From JAABRU01 sp050180235 (lineage in GTDB: Bacteria; Desulfobacterota; Desulfobacteria; Desulfobacterales; Desulfococcaceae): a stretch of DNA of 27,902 nucleotides. The notes below the pieces were generated by a model. That model saw nothing but the letters and a program-made list of their open reading frames with translations. It made no database searches and was not told the DNA's origin. Made by a program: the position numbers and the translations under genes. The stretch is taken from positions 1-27,902 of the forward strand of contig JBFXEJ010000090.1 in NCBI GenBank assembly GCA_050180235.1, written 5' to 3'. Each line of letters starts with the position of its first letter. Positions within the stretch are counted from its first letter, which is position 1. Below are positions 1 through 6,609 of this stretch, in pieces.

Positions 1-125
1 AGATGCCCGAATTTGGTAAGAAAAACGCTTTCTTTCAGCCGTGATGATGATTTTCATAAAATCCGTATCCGAAGTTTTATTGATCATTATAATTTTACAT
101 TATCAGCATGAAAAGTCCCACTACC
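1..125 (-). mobile_element. End of an insertion element, rest outside window
   Basis: The 24 bases at 102-125 are identical, in inverted orientation, to the left end (25543-25566) of the miniature element at 25543-25735, so they are read as a terminal repeat beginning GGTAGTGGGACTTTTC on the minus strand. The end abuts a truncated minus-strand gene at 126, whose stop codon TAG is supplied by the element. Inward, the minus strand has a frame open from an ATG at about 87 to the window edge (MINKTSDTDFMKIIITAERK...), not recognised; it could be the first residues of a transposase. The target duplication on the other side cannot be seen. Confidence 0.5.
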
Positions 126-345
126 CAGAACCGGACATAATCCGATCCGCTTTTTGATACCAATCTCGTGCAACAGCCGAAAAATGAGATTCTTCAGCAA
201 TACATTCTGTCAGAGCATGATCCGGTTCATCAATATTATTTTGCCCACACTGCTTCTGACTTTGAACGGCAGATGATCTTTGAATTTCCCTGCAAAGCAG
301 TACTTCAGAAAGCACTGCTTCCAGTGAAAAGGAACCGCAAATCAA
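121..345 (-). pseudogene. 3' remnant of a small unknown gene, cut by the element ending at 125
   Basis: A 74-codon frame whose last third (ARDWYQKADRIMSGS) closely matches the end of another remnant at 4895-5058 (AGEWYQKADQIMSGS followed by VSIDEFSDK). In this copy the frame stops right after MSGSG because the GGTAGT end of an insertion element begins there and provides TAG. The family is unknown to me. The N-terminal part of this frame does not look like the other copy, so the upstream part is probably decayed. It lies on the same strand as, and downstream of, the ankyrin gene. Confidence 0.45.
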
Positions 346-534
346 GTGTGATTTTGATGTGTTGTGTCAGCACAAATCTTTATGGTGTTTTTTGTTAAAA
401 TTATTAGGAAATTATCGCTTGCTCATTGCTTCTGCAAGAATCCTGGCTTTTTCTTTTCTCCCGGTTCTTTTCGCCATGTCAAGAGCAGTGTTACCGTTTT
501 TATCTTTCTGAAAAATATCTGCTCCTGCTTCAAT

Positions 535-604
535 AGACCTCTTGCAAAAGTCTATTTTAATCCAATAAAATCAAAGGTGCAACTCCCAGTTTTGCAAGAG
601 GTCT
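535..604. mobile_element. 70-bp miniature inverted-repeat element, copy A
   Basis: Perfect 15-bp terminal repeats AGACCTCTTGCAAAA, flanked by the 3-bp duplication AAT (532-534 and 605-607). It differs from copy B by one base and has the same orientation. It encodes nothing itself but supplies the in-frame stop that truncates the ankyrin gene near its C-terminus. Size and direct repeats suggest a non-autonomous derivative of an insertion sequence that makes 3-bp duplications (some IS5-type elements do); the parent is not in this window. Confidence 0.85.
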
Positions 605-2329
605 AATTAACATTTTTATGACATCCGTATTCTCTGTAACCATCAGCAGAGGCTGCTTATGATACGACATTATATTGACATCCGCTCCTTTTTCTATCAG
701 AGTTTTTACAATTGCTGACGTCGGCGCTGAATGGCTTTTTACTGCGGCATGGAACAATGCGGTCTGCCCAAAACGGTCAATCAGATTTATATCCGCACCG
801 GCTTTGAGCAGAACTTCTGCCACAGCAATATCTTCTGCCATCATCAGGGGCGTTGTATCATGAAGGCAGCATGTATCCGCATCAATTCCGTTATCCATCA
901 GTTTTTTTATAACACCGGCAAAACCCTGTTTATTTGCTGCATGGCATAATATCCGGATTCCGTCAGGTGCTTTTATATCAGCACCGGCTTCAATCAGCAT
1001 CTCGGCGATATCCGCATTTTTTGAAACCATCACAGGTGTCTCATTGCGAACAGAACGGACATTGACATCTGCTTTGTGTTCTATCAGTTTCCTTACCACT
1101 TCCGCAGACCTCGAAGCTGCATGAAACAAAGGTGTTTCGCCGTTTTTGTCTGCAATGGAAACATCAGCTCCGCAGGAAATCAGTGCAAGAGCAGAATCAA
1201 AGTTACAGGATATAAGTGCAACACTGACTGCTGTTCTTCCGCCATCAAATATCTCATTGAGATTTGCATCTGTCCTGCACATTGTTTCAATGGCTTTCGT
1301 ATGCCCCCGAAATGCAAGTGTATATAAGGCTGTTATACCAAGTCTGTTTTTATGATTGACTTCTGCACCCTTATTGATAAGCAATTCCATAAATTCAGGA
1401 TATCCGTACTCTGCTGCGGCATTCAGTACCGTATCTCCCCGATCATCCGCAGCATTGATATCTGCACCGGCATCTATCAGTATGCTGGCAGTATTGATAT
1501 AGTCCTTCAGTGCAAACGGATATTTGTTAAATGCTGTAAAAAAAAGCGGTGTTCTGCCGGGCTTCTCTTTCGGATCGACTTCTGATCCTGCTTCCAATAA
1601 TAATTTGACATTTTTATAATATCCGAAAGACGCAGCTCCGTGAATGGGCATGGCTGCATTTTTTTTATTGCTGATTAAATCCTCAGGGCGGCAATCCGAC
1701 AGCATCCTTTGCAGCACTTTGGAATCATTAAAACAGGCAGCCCACATTAAAGCAGTTTGTCCGTATTCATTTTCAAAAAGGGGATCAGCCCCGGCATCCA
1801 ATAAGGCAATTGCCATATTCGTGTCTTTTGTTATCTTCAGAGCATAGATAAGCGGTGTTTCGTAACCGCTCTTAATATCCAGATTCATTCCGAGGCCGGA
1901 AAGATATTTTATCATTTCTGCCGCTGCCTCAAATGACAAATTGTTTCTTGAATAATTTACCAGACTGAAAACTGACGAACCTTCTTTTTCCAATGATGCT
2001 CCGTGCTTTACCAGCACTTCAACCAATGGGATATTGCAGTTTCTGACGGCCAAATATAATGCGTTACTTTTTTGCCTGTTTTCCAAATCAGCATCAGCCC
2101 CGTTTTCCAGCAGCAGAGTCGCAATTTTTGCAGTCTGATCTGCGCATGGTAAATCAGTTTTAACGCATTTCTTTGAAGAAACCAGAATCAGAGGCGTATT
2201 CAAGATGTTATCTCTCACATTAACATCAGCACCTTCTTTAATGCATTCAATTACTTCTGACAAATCAGTTTTTTTTGCCGCTTTTAACAGGCGTTGATTC
2301 GCGATAGAAATATCCCTGGCAAATACATT

Positions 2330-2399
2330 AGACCTCTTGCAAAAGTCAATTTTAATCCAATAAAATCAAAGGTGCAACTCCCAGTTTTGCAAGAGGTCT
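2330..2399. mobile_element. 70-bp miniature inverted-repeat element, copy B
   Basis: Same 70-bp sequence as copy A apart from one base, with terminal repeats AGACCTCTTGCAAAA and direct repeats ATT (2327-2329 and 2400-2402). It sits between codons 24 and 25 of the ankyrin gene, just after the signal-peptide hydrophobic core, and ends translation there with the peptide RPLAKLGVAPLILLD. Confidence 0.85.
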
Positions 2400-2659
2400 A
2401 TTGTATCCTGATAAAGGAAAAACAGATGCAATAAGGATGAACTGAATTAGAATTATTTTAATTTTCAACATAATGATCCCCGGTATTGTTCAGAAACTGA
2501 AAAATTTTTGCACGGAATAGCTTGTATTTATTATAAATTTATTTTTTATCGGATGTTTTTTGGCATATTTCCAAAAACGTTCAGTCAGTCAGATTCAGAT
2601 TTGCTGCATAAGATGGCAAAGAAACGAATTTTATCTTTTGGTTATTATCAAGCCATTAG

Positions 2660-2887
2660 TTACAATAAGTTACAGAATTTTTCTGTTGTAAGATGCGCCT
2701 GTTTAAGAATATGTGACAGAGTGGATCGCTTGACCGGCAGATGTGCGGGCACAGTAATTTTCAGGACTTCGTTTTCAGTATGTTTCTGTAAACGGATATG
2801 GCTGCCTTTCTGACGTACAACCACCCATCCGTTTTTTTGCAATGCCATGATAATTCTGTTATATAAAAGACTTGGCATTCTGCTCAT
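2660..2887 (-). CDS. hicA: HicA-type mRNA interferase toxin
   Basis: 75 residues, the usual HicA size. The fold signature is clear: an N-terminal helix (LLYNRIIMALQKNGW), then VVRQKGSHIRLQKH with the Gly-Ser-His turn whose His (residue 30) is the catalytic residue in the family, then a VPAHLPVKRSTLSHILKQAHLT helix. HicA toxins are double-stranded-RNA-binding-like folds that cleave mRNA independently of the ribosome. The start ATG overlaps the end of the upstream hicB-like gene by 4 bases, so the two are translationally coupled; antitoxin first, toxin second. Family assignment is by motif recognition. Confidence 0.88.
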   Translation of the reverse strand: MSRMPSLLYNRIIMALQKNGWVVVRQKGSHIRLQKHTENEVLKITVPAHLPVKRSTLSHILKQAHLTTEKFCNLL

Positions 2888-3087
2888 ACAGCAATTTCCA
2901 TGATTTCATTATTGTCTGCGTAAATCATGTCATCTTCTGCCGGTTCCAGATAAAGTTCTATTGCTTCTCTGATATTGGACAATGCCTCCTCTTTGGTATC
3001 GCCTTCACTGATACATCCGGGCAGGCCTGGAACATATACTGTATAACCGCCTTCTTCGCTTGGTTCAAAAATTATCTTCAGTCTCAT
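2884..3087 (-). CDS. hicB: HicB-family antitoxin, short form
   Basis: 67 residues consisting of the partial RNase-H-like HicB domain: MRLKIIFEPSEEGGYTVYVPGLPGCISEGDTKEEALSNIREAIELYL. It lacks the C-terminal ribbon-helix-helix or HTH DNA-binding extension found in longer HicB proteins, so it probably neutralises HicA directly and may autoregulate poorly. It overlaps hicA by 4 bases. No strong ribosome site precedes the ATG (GGTGTG at best). Confidence 0.88.
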   Translation of the reverse strand: MRLKIIFEPSEEGGYTVYVPGLPGCISEGDTKEEALSNIREAIELYLEPAEDDMIYADNNEIMEIAV

Positions 3088-3130
3088 AACACACCGATTT
3101 TTATTGATGTTAAGAAAATGTTTATCTGAA

Positions 3131-3163
3131 AAACCCTGAGAGTTTTTAAAACCCTCAGGGTTT
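3131..3163 (-). terminator. Hairpin terminator after the AbiEii-FrdB fusion gene
   Basis: A perfect 10-bp stem (AAACCCTGAG at 3131-3140 with CTCAGGGTTT at 3154-3163) and a 13-base loop. On the minus strand it follows the fusion gene that ends at 3190 and is followed by a T-rich run, as expected of a factor-independent terminator. It separates that gene from hicB. The same CCCTGAGGGTTT pairing is a common dispersed repeat, so a repeat origin is also possible. Confidence 0.55.
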
Positions 3164-3189
3164 AAAAGAGGAAATTCAGTTGGAGAAGA

Positions 3190-3398
3190 TTACCTCACAT
3201 CAGAAAAGAAAGACGCCTTGAGAAATTCCCTGTTCAGTCTTGCAATGTTGACAATGGTGATTTCCTTGGGGCATTCCGCCTCGCATTCCCTTTCATTGGT
3301 GCAGTTGCCGAATCCCAGAGCATCCATTGCCCGGACCATGTTAAGGGCCCGTTTTGCGGCTTCGGGTTTTCCCTGCGGAAGCAGATCCAGTTGGGCAA
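3190..3398. repeat. Duplicated 3' end of frdB (source at 6610-6815)
   Basis: About 205 bases match 6610-6815 in the same orientation with roughly 16 differences by eye, mostly single substitutions. The match starts at the stop codon and fades around 3370-3398, where the AbiEii-like sequence takes over. Divergence of about 8% means the duplication is not recent, yet the reading frame is intact. Confidence 0.85.
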
Positions 3399-3522
3399 TC
3401 TGCAATGCAAGGGAAGTGCCTCCGGCCAGATAAAAATCATTTATCCATGTCTGTTTCGGGAGAGTTTCGAACAGGGTCTTCTGGTTTCCGGGCAGAATGT
3501 CAGTATGCAGGTTCATTGTCAT
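3190..3522 (-). pseudogene. Fusion: N-terminus of AbiEii-type nucleotidyltransferase joined to C-terminus of FrdB
   Basis: From ATG 3522 the protein begins MTMNLHTDILPGNQKTLFETL, then WINDFYLAGGTSLALQI, which matches the start of AbiEii-type nucleotidyltransferase toxins up to the GGT-S-LAL motif. At about 3398 it switches in frame to the last ~68 residues of the iron-sulfur subunit FrdB (QGKPEAAKRALN..., CTNERECEAECPKEI..., FLKASFFSDV). The FrdB part copies the genuine gene end at 6610-6815, roughly 92% identical by eye at the DNA level. The toxin's acidic catalytic residues, which follow GGT-S in the family, are gone, and the FrdB part has only one cluster motif, so neither activity is expected. 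It overlaps the antitoxin-like gene (ending 3500) by about 20 bases, as in intact AbiE-type pairs. Confidence 0.8.
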
Positions 3523-3853
3523 ACAGCATGATTTTCCGGTAATTTCCGGTTTTTTTGTCAGGATTTCTGCTTTTTTCAACAACATTTTTCAGAAAATCCG
3601 TGTCAGTTGCAGCAGTCAGCCATTTCAATGAAGACATGTCGCCGTAGTTGAGTATTCTTTCTGTGATGAAAAAAGCATATTTGTCCATGCTGAGTTCTTT
3701 GAAATCACAGTCCCGGAAATATTTTTTCAGATTTTCAGGCAGTGTTTTTTCATTATAGCCTCTATGCCGAAGGAGTTTTGGAACCTTGACAGCCCTGCTT
3801 TTAACCGCAGAGCCAAACAGAGTTTAAAATTCAGCTTTAAAAAAATCAGCCAT
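3500..3853 (-). pseudogene. DUF6922-like partner of the AbiEii toxin, with one premature stop
   Basis: From ATG 3853 (AGGT ribosome site 4 bases upstream) the frame reads MADFFKAEF, a TAA stop, and then stays open for 108 more codons: LPENLKKYFRDCDFKELSMD, FFITERILNYGDMSSLKWL, VVEKSRNPDKKTGNYRKIM. The ERILxYGD...KWL and SRxxxKKTxxY patterns resemble the DUF6922 family often found upstream of AbiEii-type nucleotidyltransferases (from memory). The single nonsense codon at residue 10 probably inactivates it, unless translation restarts at an internal Met (residue 56, position 3688). Confidence 0.55.
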
Positions 3854-3909
3854 TTTGACCTGCTGCCGATTTTTTTTGCCGGATGCTTACAGTGAAACCG
3901 GATAGAGCA

Positions 3910-4104
3910 TCAGACCGCAATCTGATAGGAAAAATTTGGAATACCTTCACGTTCTTTCGCATGTTCGATGGTTATACTGACCAGACTCCCGTTCTGATCC
4001 AAATCAACAACTGTGTTCTCATCAAAATCCCGTGTCTCGGTTACAGGATTGTCATTAAGTATTACCAGCACCGTGTCTGTATCGGAAAAATATTGTATTT
4101 TCAT
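3910..4104 (-). CDS. DUF2283 family protein
   Basis: 64 residues: MKIQYFSDTDTVLVILNDNPVTETRDFDENTVVDLDQNGSLVSITIEHAKE. The pattern MKIxYxxDTDxLyI and ...DLDxxGxLVxIEIxxA is typical of DUF2283. I start at 4104 rather than at upstream Met codons because AAGGAGAGATGAC lies directly before this ATG. DUF2283 genes commonly follow small DUF4258-type genes, and together they behave like toxin-antitoxin pairs; a possible partner end lies immediately upstream. No enzymatic residues are evident. Confidence 0.85.
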   Translation of the reverse strand: MKIQYFSDTDTVLVILNDNPVTETRDFDENTVVDLDQNGSLVSITIEHAKEREGIPNFSYQIAV

Positions 4105-4105
4105 G

Positions 4106-4210
4106 TCATCTCTCCTTATATGAACGATCAAAGAAAGCATTGTGAACTGTCTCTCGGTCATCCAATAAAACAACTCTCAGGATTTTGTTATCTATCTCCG
4201 CTGTTCCTGT
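4106..4210 (-). pseudogene. C-terminal remnant of a possible DUF4258-type partner
   Basis: A frame open for 34 codons and lacking a start: TGTAEIDNKILRVVLLDD, RETVHNAFFDRSYKER, stop. It ends one base before the DUF2283 start codon, the spacing expected of a two-gene unit, and the KILRVV...NAFFDR pattern resembles the end of small toxin-like proteins that pair with DUF2283. An in-frame stop precedes it, so the upstream half is frameshifted or lost. Assignment is tentative. Confidence 0.35.
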
Positions 4211-4260
4211 TTACAGTCTTATTTTCCGTCAGACCGGATTTTCTTTGAGAGGATTTTCAG

Positions 4261-4476
4261 TCACGCGGCTTCCTTTACTGACTCCAATAATTTTGTCTGT
4301 ATCTCATCCGGAAAATCCACCATCAGGAATCTTGAGGCAGGATAAAGATAATCTTCTCCTGATTCATCAATTACACGTATGCAATCCACCTGATTTGCTT
4401 TTTCATCAGGAAGAATACGGTATATCTTCCAATTTTCCAGATCTTCATATCCCTGTATGCAGATGGCAAATTTCAT
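4261..4476 (-). CDS. Small conserved hypothetical protein
   Basis: 71 residues: MKFAICIQGYEDLENWKIYRILPDEKA, then CIRVIDESGEDYLYPASRFLMVDFP and a short helix. It looks like a compact beta barrel followed by a C-terminal helix. I recall similar small proteins (KIYRVIPDE, RVIDESGEDYLYP) scattered in bacteria and cyanobacteria, often beside a partner like the next gene, but no function is known to me. It starts 7 bases after the upstream gene's stop, so the two probably form one unit. Confidence 0.65.
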   Translation of the reverse strand: MKFAICIQGYEDLENWKIYRILPDEKANQVDCIRVIDESGEDYLYPASRFLMVDFPDEIQTKLLESVKEAA

Positions 4477-4483
4477 TTTGTCT

Positions 4484-4723
4484 TCAATCCAGTATGCGTT
4501 TGACTTTCATTTTTCTGCGTCCGATTCCGTGTGCTTCATACCAGTGAACTTCTGCTTTGTGAATTTCCCCGTTTGGAAATCGGACGCTGGCTGTGCCTTT
4601 GAGTTTTCTCCATCGATGTCCTCCAAACTGGGATTTCAGTCTGTCACGTTCCCGGACAGACAGATTCACAGCAATAATTTCAACTGCTGCCAGATCACTG
4701 AGCAGCTCAAAACCTTCTTCCAT
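4484..4723 (-). CDS. Small conserved hypothetical protein, partner of the next gene
   Basis: 79 residues ending GHRWRKLKGTASVRFPNGEIHKAEVHWYEAHGIGRRKMKVKRILD. The C-terminal half is basic and beta-rich, and HWYEAHGIGxxxMKxKR looks like a conserved motif, which resembles small proteins I have seen next to the MKFAICI-type gene. Function unknown. The ATG at 4723 has no good ribosome site; the frame is open a further 13 codons upstream but without an ATG. Confidence 0.6.
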   Translation of the reverse strand: MEEGFELLSDLAAVEIIAVNLSVRERDRLKSQFGGHRWRKLKGTASVRFPNGEIHKAEVHWYEAHGIGRRKMKVKRILD

Positions 4724-4762
4724 ATGCAGATGTTCACAACTCAGTATGTAAGAGATATGTAT

Positions 4763-4894
4763 TCATTTCTCGGCAAGTTTTAAAAATTCTGATTTTCCCC
4801 TGAATTTTTCTTTTATTTTACTTGTGAGTTCATCCTGTTCCTTAATAACAAGCCCATCAATGCAAAATTGGAGAAATATCAAGAGCAACCAGTT
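4763..4894 (-). other. Possible gene remnant
   Basis: On the minus strand a frame of 43 codons runs in the same phase as the remnant before it and the gene after it: LQFCIDGLVIKEQDELTSKI, KEKFRGKSEFLKLAEK, stop. The amphipathic, Lys/Glu-rich composition looks like real coding sequence, but there is no ATG start and I do not recognise it. It may be a small gene using TTG, or the end of a decayed gene. Confidence 0.25.
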
Positions 4895-5290
4895 TTATTT
4901 GTCTGAAAACTCGTCAATGGATACAGAACCGGACATAATCTGATCCGCTTTTTGATACCATTCGCCTGCAATGGCGGGATAATGGTATTCTTCGGCTATT
5001 TCAGCAATACGGATACAGTCATCCAGATTCAGTTCCTGCCGGTAGTTTTTGTTAATGACTGATGTTACGCCAACCCTTTAGAACCCGCCAGATTGCTGCA
5101 TTTCCCGTCATCCCGGTGAAAACCGGAATCCAGCACTGTCAGGCGTTTCGGATACCGACTTTCGCCGGTATGACGATTCGGCGTAACATCAGTTAATGAG
5201 TGATAAAACATTTTTCGTTTGTTCTTTTTCTTTATCACCGGAAAAACATAAACGCAAGATTTTTTTAGGGATAAAGAAACGGATATTTTA
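4895..5290 (-). pseudogene. Remnant of a small unknown gene split by a 133-bp miniature element
   Basis: Downstream of the element the frame reads NKNYRQELNLDDCIRIAEIA, EEYHYPAIAGEWYQKADQIM, SGSVSIDEFSDK, stop at 4895. If the element (5059-5191) and one 8-bp duplication are removed, the frame joins upstream codons GDKEKEQTKNVLSLI and stays open to a TAA near 5287. No start codon is obvious. The C-terminal part is paralogous to the remnant at 121-345. Function unknown. Confidence 0.4.
5059..5191. mobile_element. 133-bp miniature element with 8-bp target duplication
   Basis: Ends are perfect inverted repeats TGATGTTACGCC (5060-5071) and GGCGTAACATCA (5180-5191), flanked by the direct repeat GTTAATGA (5051-5058 and 5192-5199). 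The interior carries two hairpin units of the dispersed type CCCGGTGAAAACCGG and TTTCGCCGG. It has no coding capacity and interrupts the minus-strand remnant described at 4895-5290. Confidence 0.75.
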
Positions 5291-5397
5291 AGCAACGCAG
5301 AGTATTTTGGATCTGTGCCAAAACAAAACGGAAAACCTCCGGATACGTTTTCTTTTATTTTTTCTTGATTTTATTGCCTTTTTTTTGTATGATTTAA

Positions 5398-5549
5398 GAA
5401 GCTGTTTTAAAAATATCCTGCCCTGATTTTTCTGGGAAGAAATCCATCCGGCAAAAGAGATACTGCCCGTTTGAATACGGCAAAATCAGGCTTTGGTATT
5501 TGGCAAAATCCCAAAATTTTTTGGCCCCGGATATTTTTAAAACAGCTTC
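5398..5549. mobile_element. 152-bp miniature element with 21-bp terminal repeats
   Basis: Perfect 21-bp inverted repeats beginning GAAGCTGTTTTAAAAATA (5398-5418) and ending at 5549, flanked by the direct repeat TAA (5395-5397 and 5550-5552). A 3-bp TNA duplication is seen in some IS5-type elements. It lies in the leader region of the UPF0175/DUF3368 pair. The rest of 5292-5645 is AT-rich with no gene visible. Confidence 0.7.
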
Positions 5550-5645
5550 TAAGAATCATGCAACCTGAGCCGGCAGGCAAAATCTGGCATCTTCTTATTT
5601 ATTTATGTAAAATCAGTCTATTGGTTAAAAAAGGAGTGAACCATC

Positions 5646-5924
5646 ATGCAGACTGTGCTAATAACACTTGCAGAACCGCTGATACAGGGTATGGCAGTAC
5701 ATGAACTGCAGCACATGATTACAGAATCCCTTGCTGTCAGAAAATACCTGAAACAGGAACTGAGCATGGGGGAGGTTGCAGAAATTTTGGGGATGGGATA
5801 TGCACAAACTCATGAATGGATGAATGCACAGGGAATTGCAACGACAAGAAAACTGCCTCCGGATTTGAAGGCGAAAACTGACAGAAACCGGGAAAATCTG
5901 GAAAAAAGACTGGGAATTTATTGA
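5646..5924 (+). CDS. UPF0175-like HTH protein, probable antitoxin
   Basis: 92 residues. The core SLAVRKYLKQELSMGEVAEILGMGYAQTHEWMNAQGIATTR is a small helix-turn-helix of the UPF0175 type, followed by a basic, charged tail (KAKTDRNRENLEKRLGIY). AAGGAG lies 10 bases before the ATG. It is followed after 7 bases by a DUF3368 PIN-like gene, the usual arrangement for this toxin-antitoxin class, so it likely binds both its own promoter and the PIN protein. Confidence 0.8.
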   Translation: MQTVLITLAEPLIQGMAVHELQHMITESLAVRKYLKQELSMGEVAEILGMGYAQTHEWMNAQGIATTRKLPPDLKAKTDRNRENLEKRLGIY

Positions 5925-5931
5925 TATTGCA

Positions 5932-6399
5932 ATGGAAACAGCCATCTGTGACACATCATCCCTGAGCAGACTGCACAAGGGCAATGTTTTGGACTGTCTG
6001 GGAAATATATTCCATAAGGTATATATTCCAAAGGCTGTAAATGAAGAATGCCGAAACAGCCGAAATCCCGGAATTGCCAATGCTGTTAGGAAATATTTCT
6101 TTGAAACTGTCAGTGTAAACAATATATTGGATATAGGACTTGGCAAAGGGGAGCGTGAAGCGATCAGTCTGGCAAAAGAACGCAATATCAAAACAATTCT
6201 TCTGGATGACCATAAGGCCATAAAGACGGCCATCAGATTGGATTTGGCACCGATTGGCACGTCAGATATTCTGCTGATTGCAAAAAAAATGAAGTTGATT
6301 CCTTCTGTCAGAGAGGTGCTGGATCGAATGATACAGAACGGAGAAGGGATTGATGAAAATTATTATATTGCAACATTGAGAGAGGAAGATGAAATCTGA
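5932..6399 (+). CDS. DUF3368 PIN-like ribonuclease toxin
   Basis: 155 residues. A PIN-like acidic active site is visible: D7 in CDTSS near the N-terminus, E38 in AVNEEC, E74 within GKGEREAISLA, and D92/D93 in LLDDHKAIKTA. The tail ...GTSDILLIAKKMKLIPSVREVLDRM is typical of DUF3368. Proteins of this class are taken to be RNases restrained by the upstream UPF0175 partner. No separate ribosome site is apparent, so expression is probably coupled to the antitoxin. Confidence 0.85.
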   Translation: METAICDTSSLSRLHKGNVLDCLGNIFHKVYIPKAVNEECRNSRNPGIANAVRKYFFETVSVNNILDIGLGKGEREAISLAKERNIKTILLDDHKAIKTAIRLDLAPIGTSDILLIAKKMKLIPSVREVLDRMIQNGEGIDENYYIATLREEDEI

Positions 6400-6441
6400 T
6401 TTTTTTCCTTTTTTATTGTCAGAACAGGATTTGCCGGATTT

Positions 6442-6488
6442 ACATGATGGACAGGATTTTTTGTTGCAAATCATCCTGTCCATCATGT
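6442..6488. repeat. Dispersed hairpin after the DUF3368 gene
   Basis: A perfect 16-bp stem ACATGATGGACAGGAT (6442-6457) with ATCCTGTCCATCATGT (6473-6488) and a 15-base T-rich loop. The GATGGACAGGAT palindrome is a widely dispersed bacterial repeat. It lies between convergent genes and may act as a two-way terminator. Confidence 0.6.
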
Positions 6489-6514
6489 GAATCTTTTCCA
6501 TCGTGTTCAGAGAA

Positions 6515-6590
6515 AAAGGTGGGTTTCGCTTTCGCTCCACCCACCCTACAGTTCTTAAATGTCGGATTACGCTATCGCTAATCCGACCTA
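6515..6590. repeat. Two short dispersed hairpins downstream of frdB
   Basis: First a GGTGGG/CCCACC unit around a TTTCGCTTTCGCT loop (6519-6548), then GTCGGATTA (6561-6569) pairing with TAATCCGAC (6579-6587). The second unit recurs at 15466-15492. Both are common extragenic repeat types. Confidence 0.6.
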
Positions 6591-6609
6591 CTGCTACAGG
6601 AAAAACCCG

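Larger units (their letters stand above)
412..2471 (-). pseudogene. Exported ankyrin-repeat protein, interrupted by two copies of one 70-bp miniature element
   Basis: The longest open piece (2263 to 557) is a chain of at least a dozen ankyrin repeats, recognised by recurring GADIN, TPL.HAA and LLEAGAD motifs. Two 70-bp elements (535-604 and 2330-2399) split the gene. Removing each element plus one 3-bp target duplication restores one frame of 637 codons. It starts at ATG 2471 after a GGGGA ribosome site, with a signal peptide (Lys-rich start, hydrophobic stretch IILIQFILIASVFPL, then FARD), and ends KARILAEAMSKR at 412. As it stands, translation from 2471 stops inside the first element after 24 native codons plus an element-encoded tail (RPLAKLGVAPLILLD). 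The main block could only be made from an internal start such as TTG 2263, without the signal peptide, and it too ends in the same element-encoded tail. Ankyrin proteins bind other proteins; no partner can be named. Confidence 0.85.

Noticed and set aside
3824..3829. The TAA in the DUF6922-like gene as a recoded codon
   Set aside because: UAA has no known recoding as a 21st or 22nd amino acid and no structure is apparent; a nonsense mutation is simpler, in line with the broken partner gene.
5471..5704. 77-codon plus-strand frame
   Set aside because: Starts inside the 152-bp miniature element and overlaps the better-supported UPF0175 gene with its own ribosome site.
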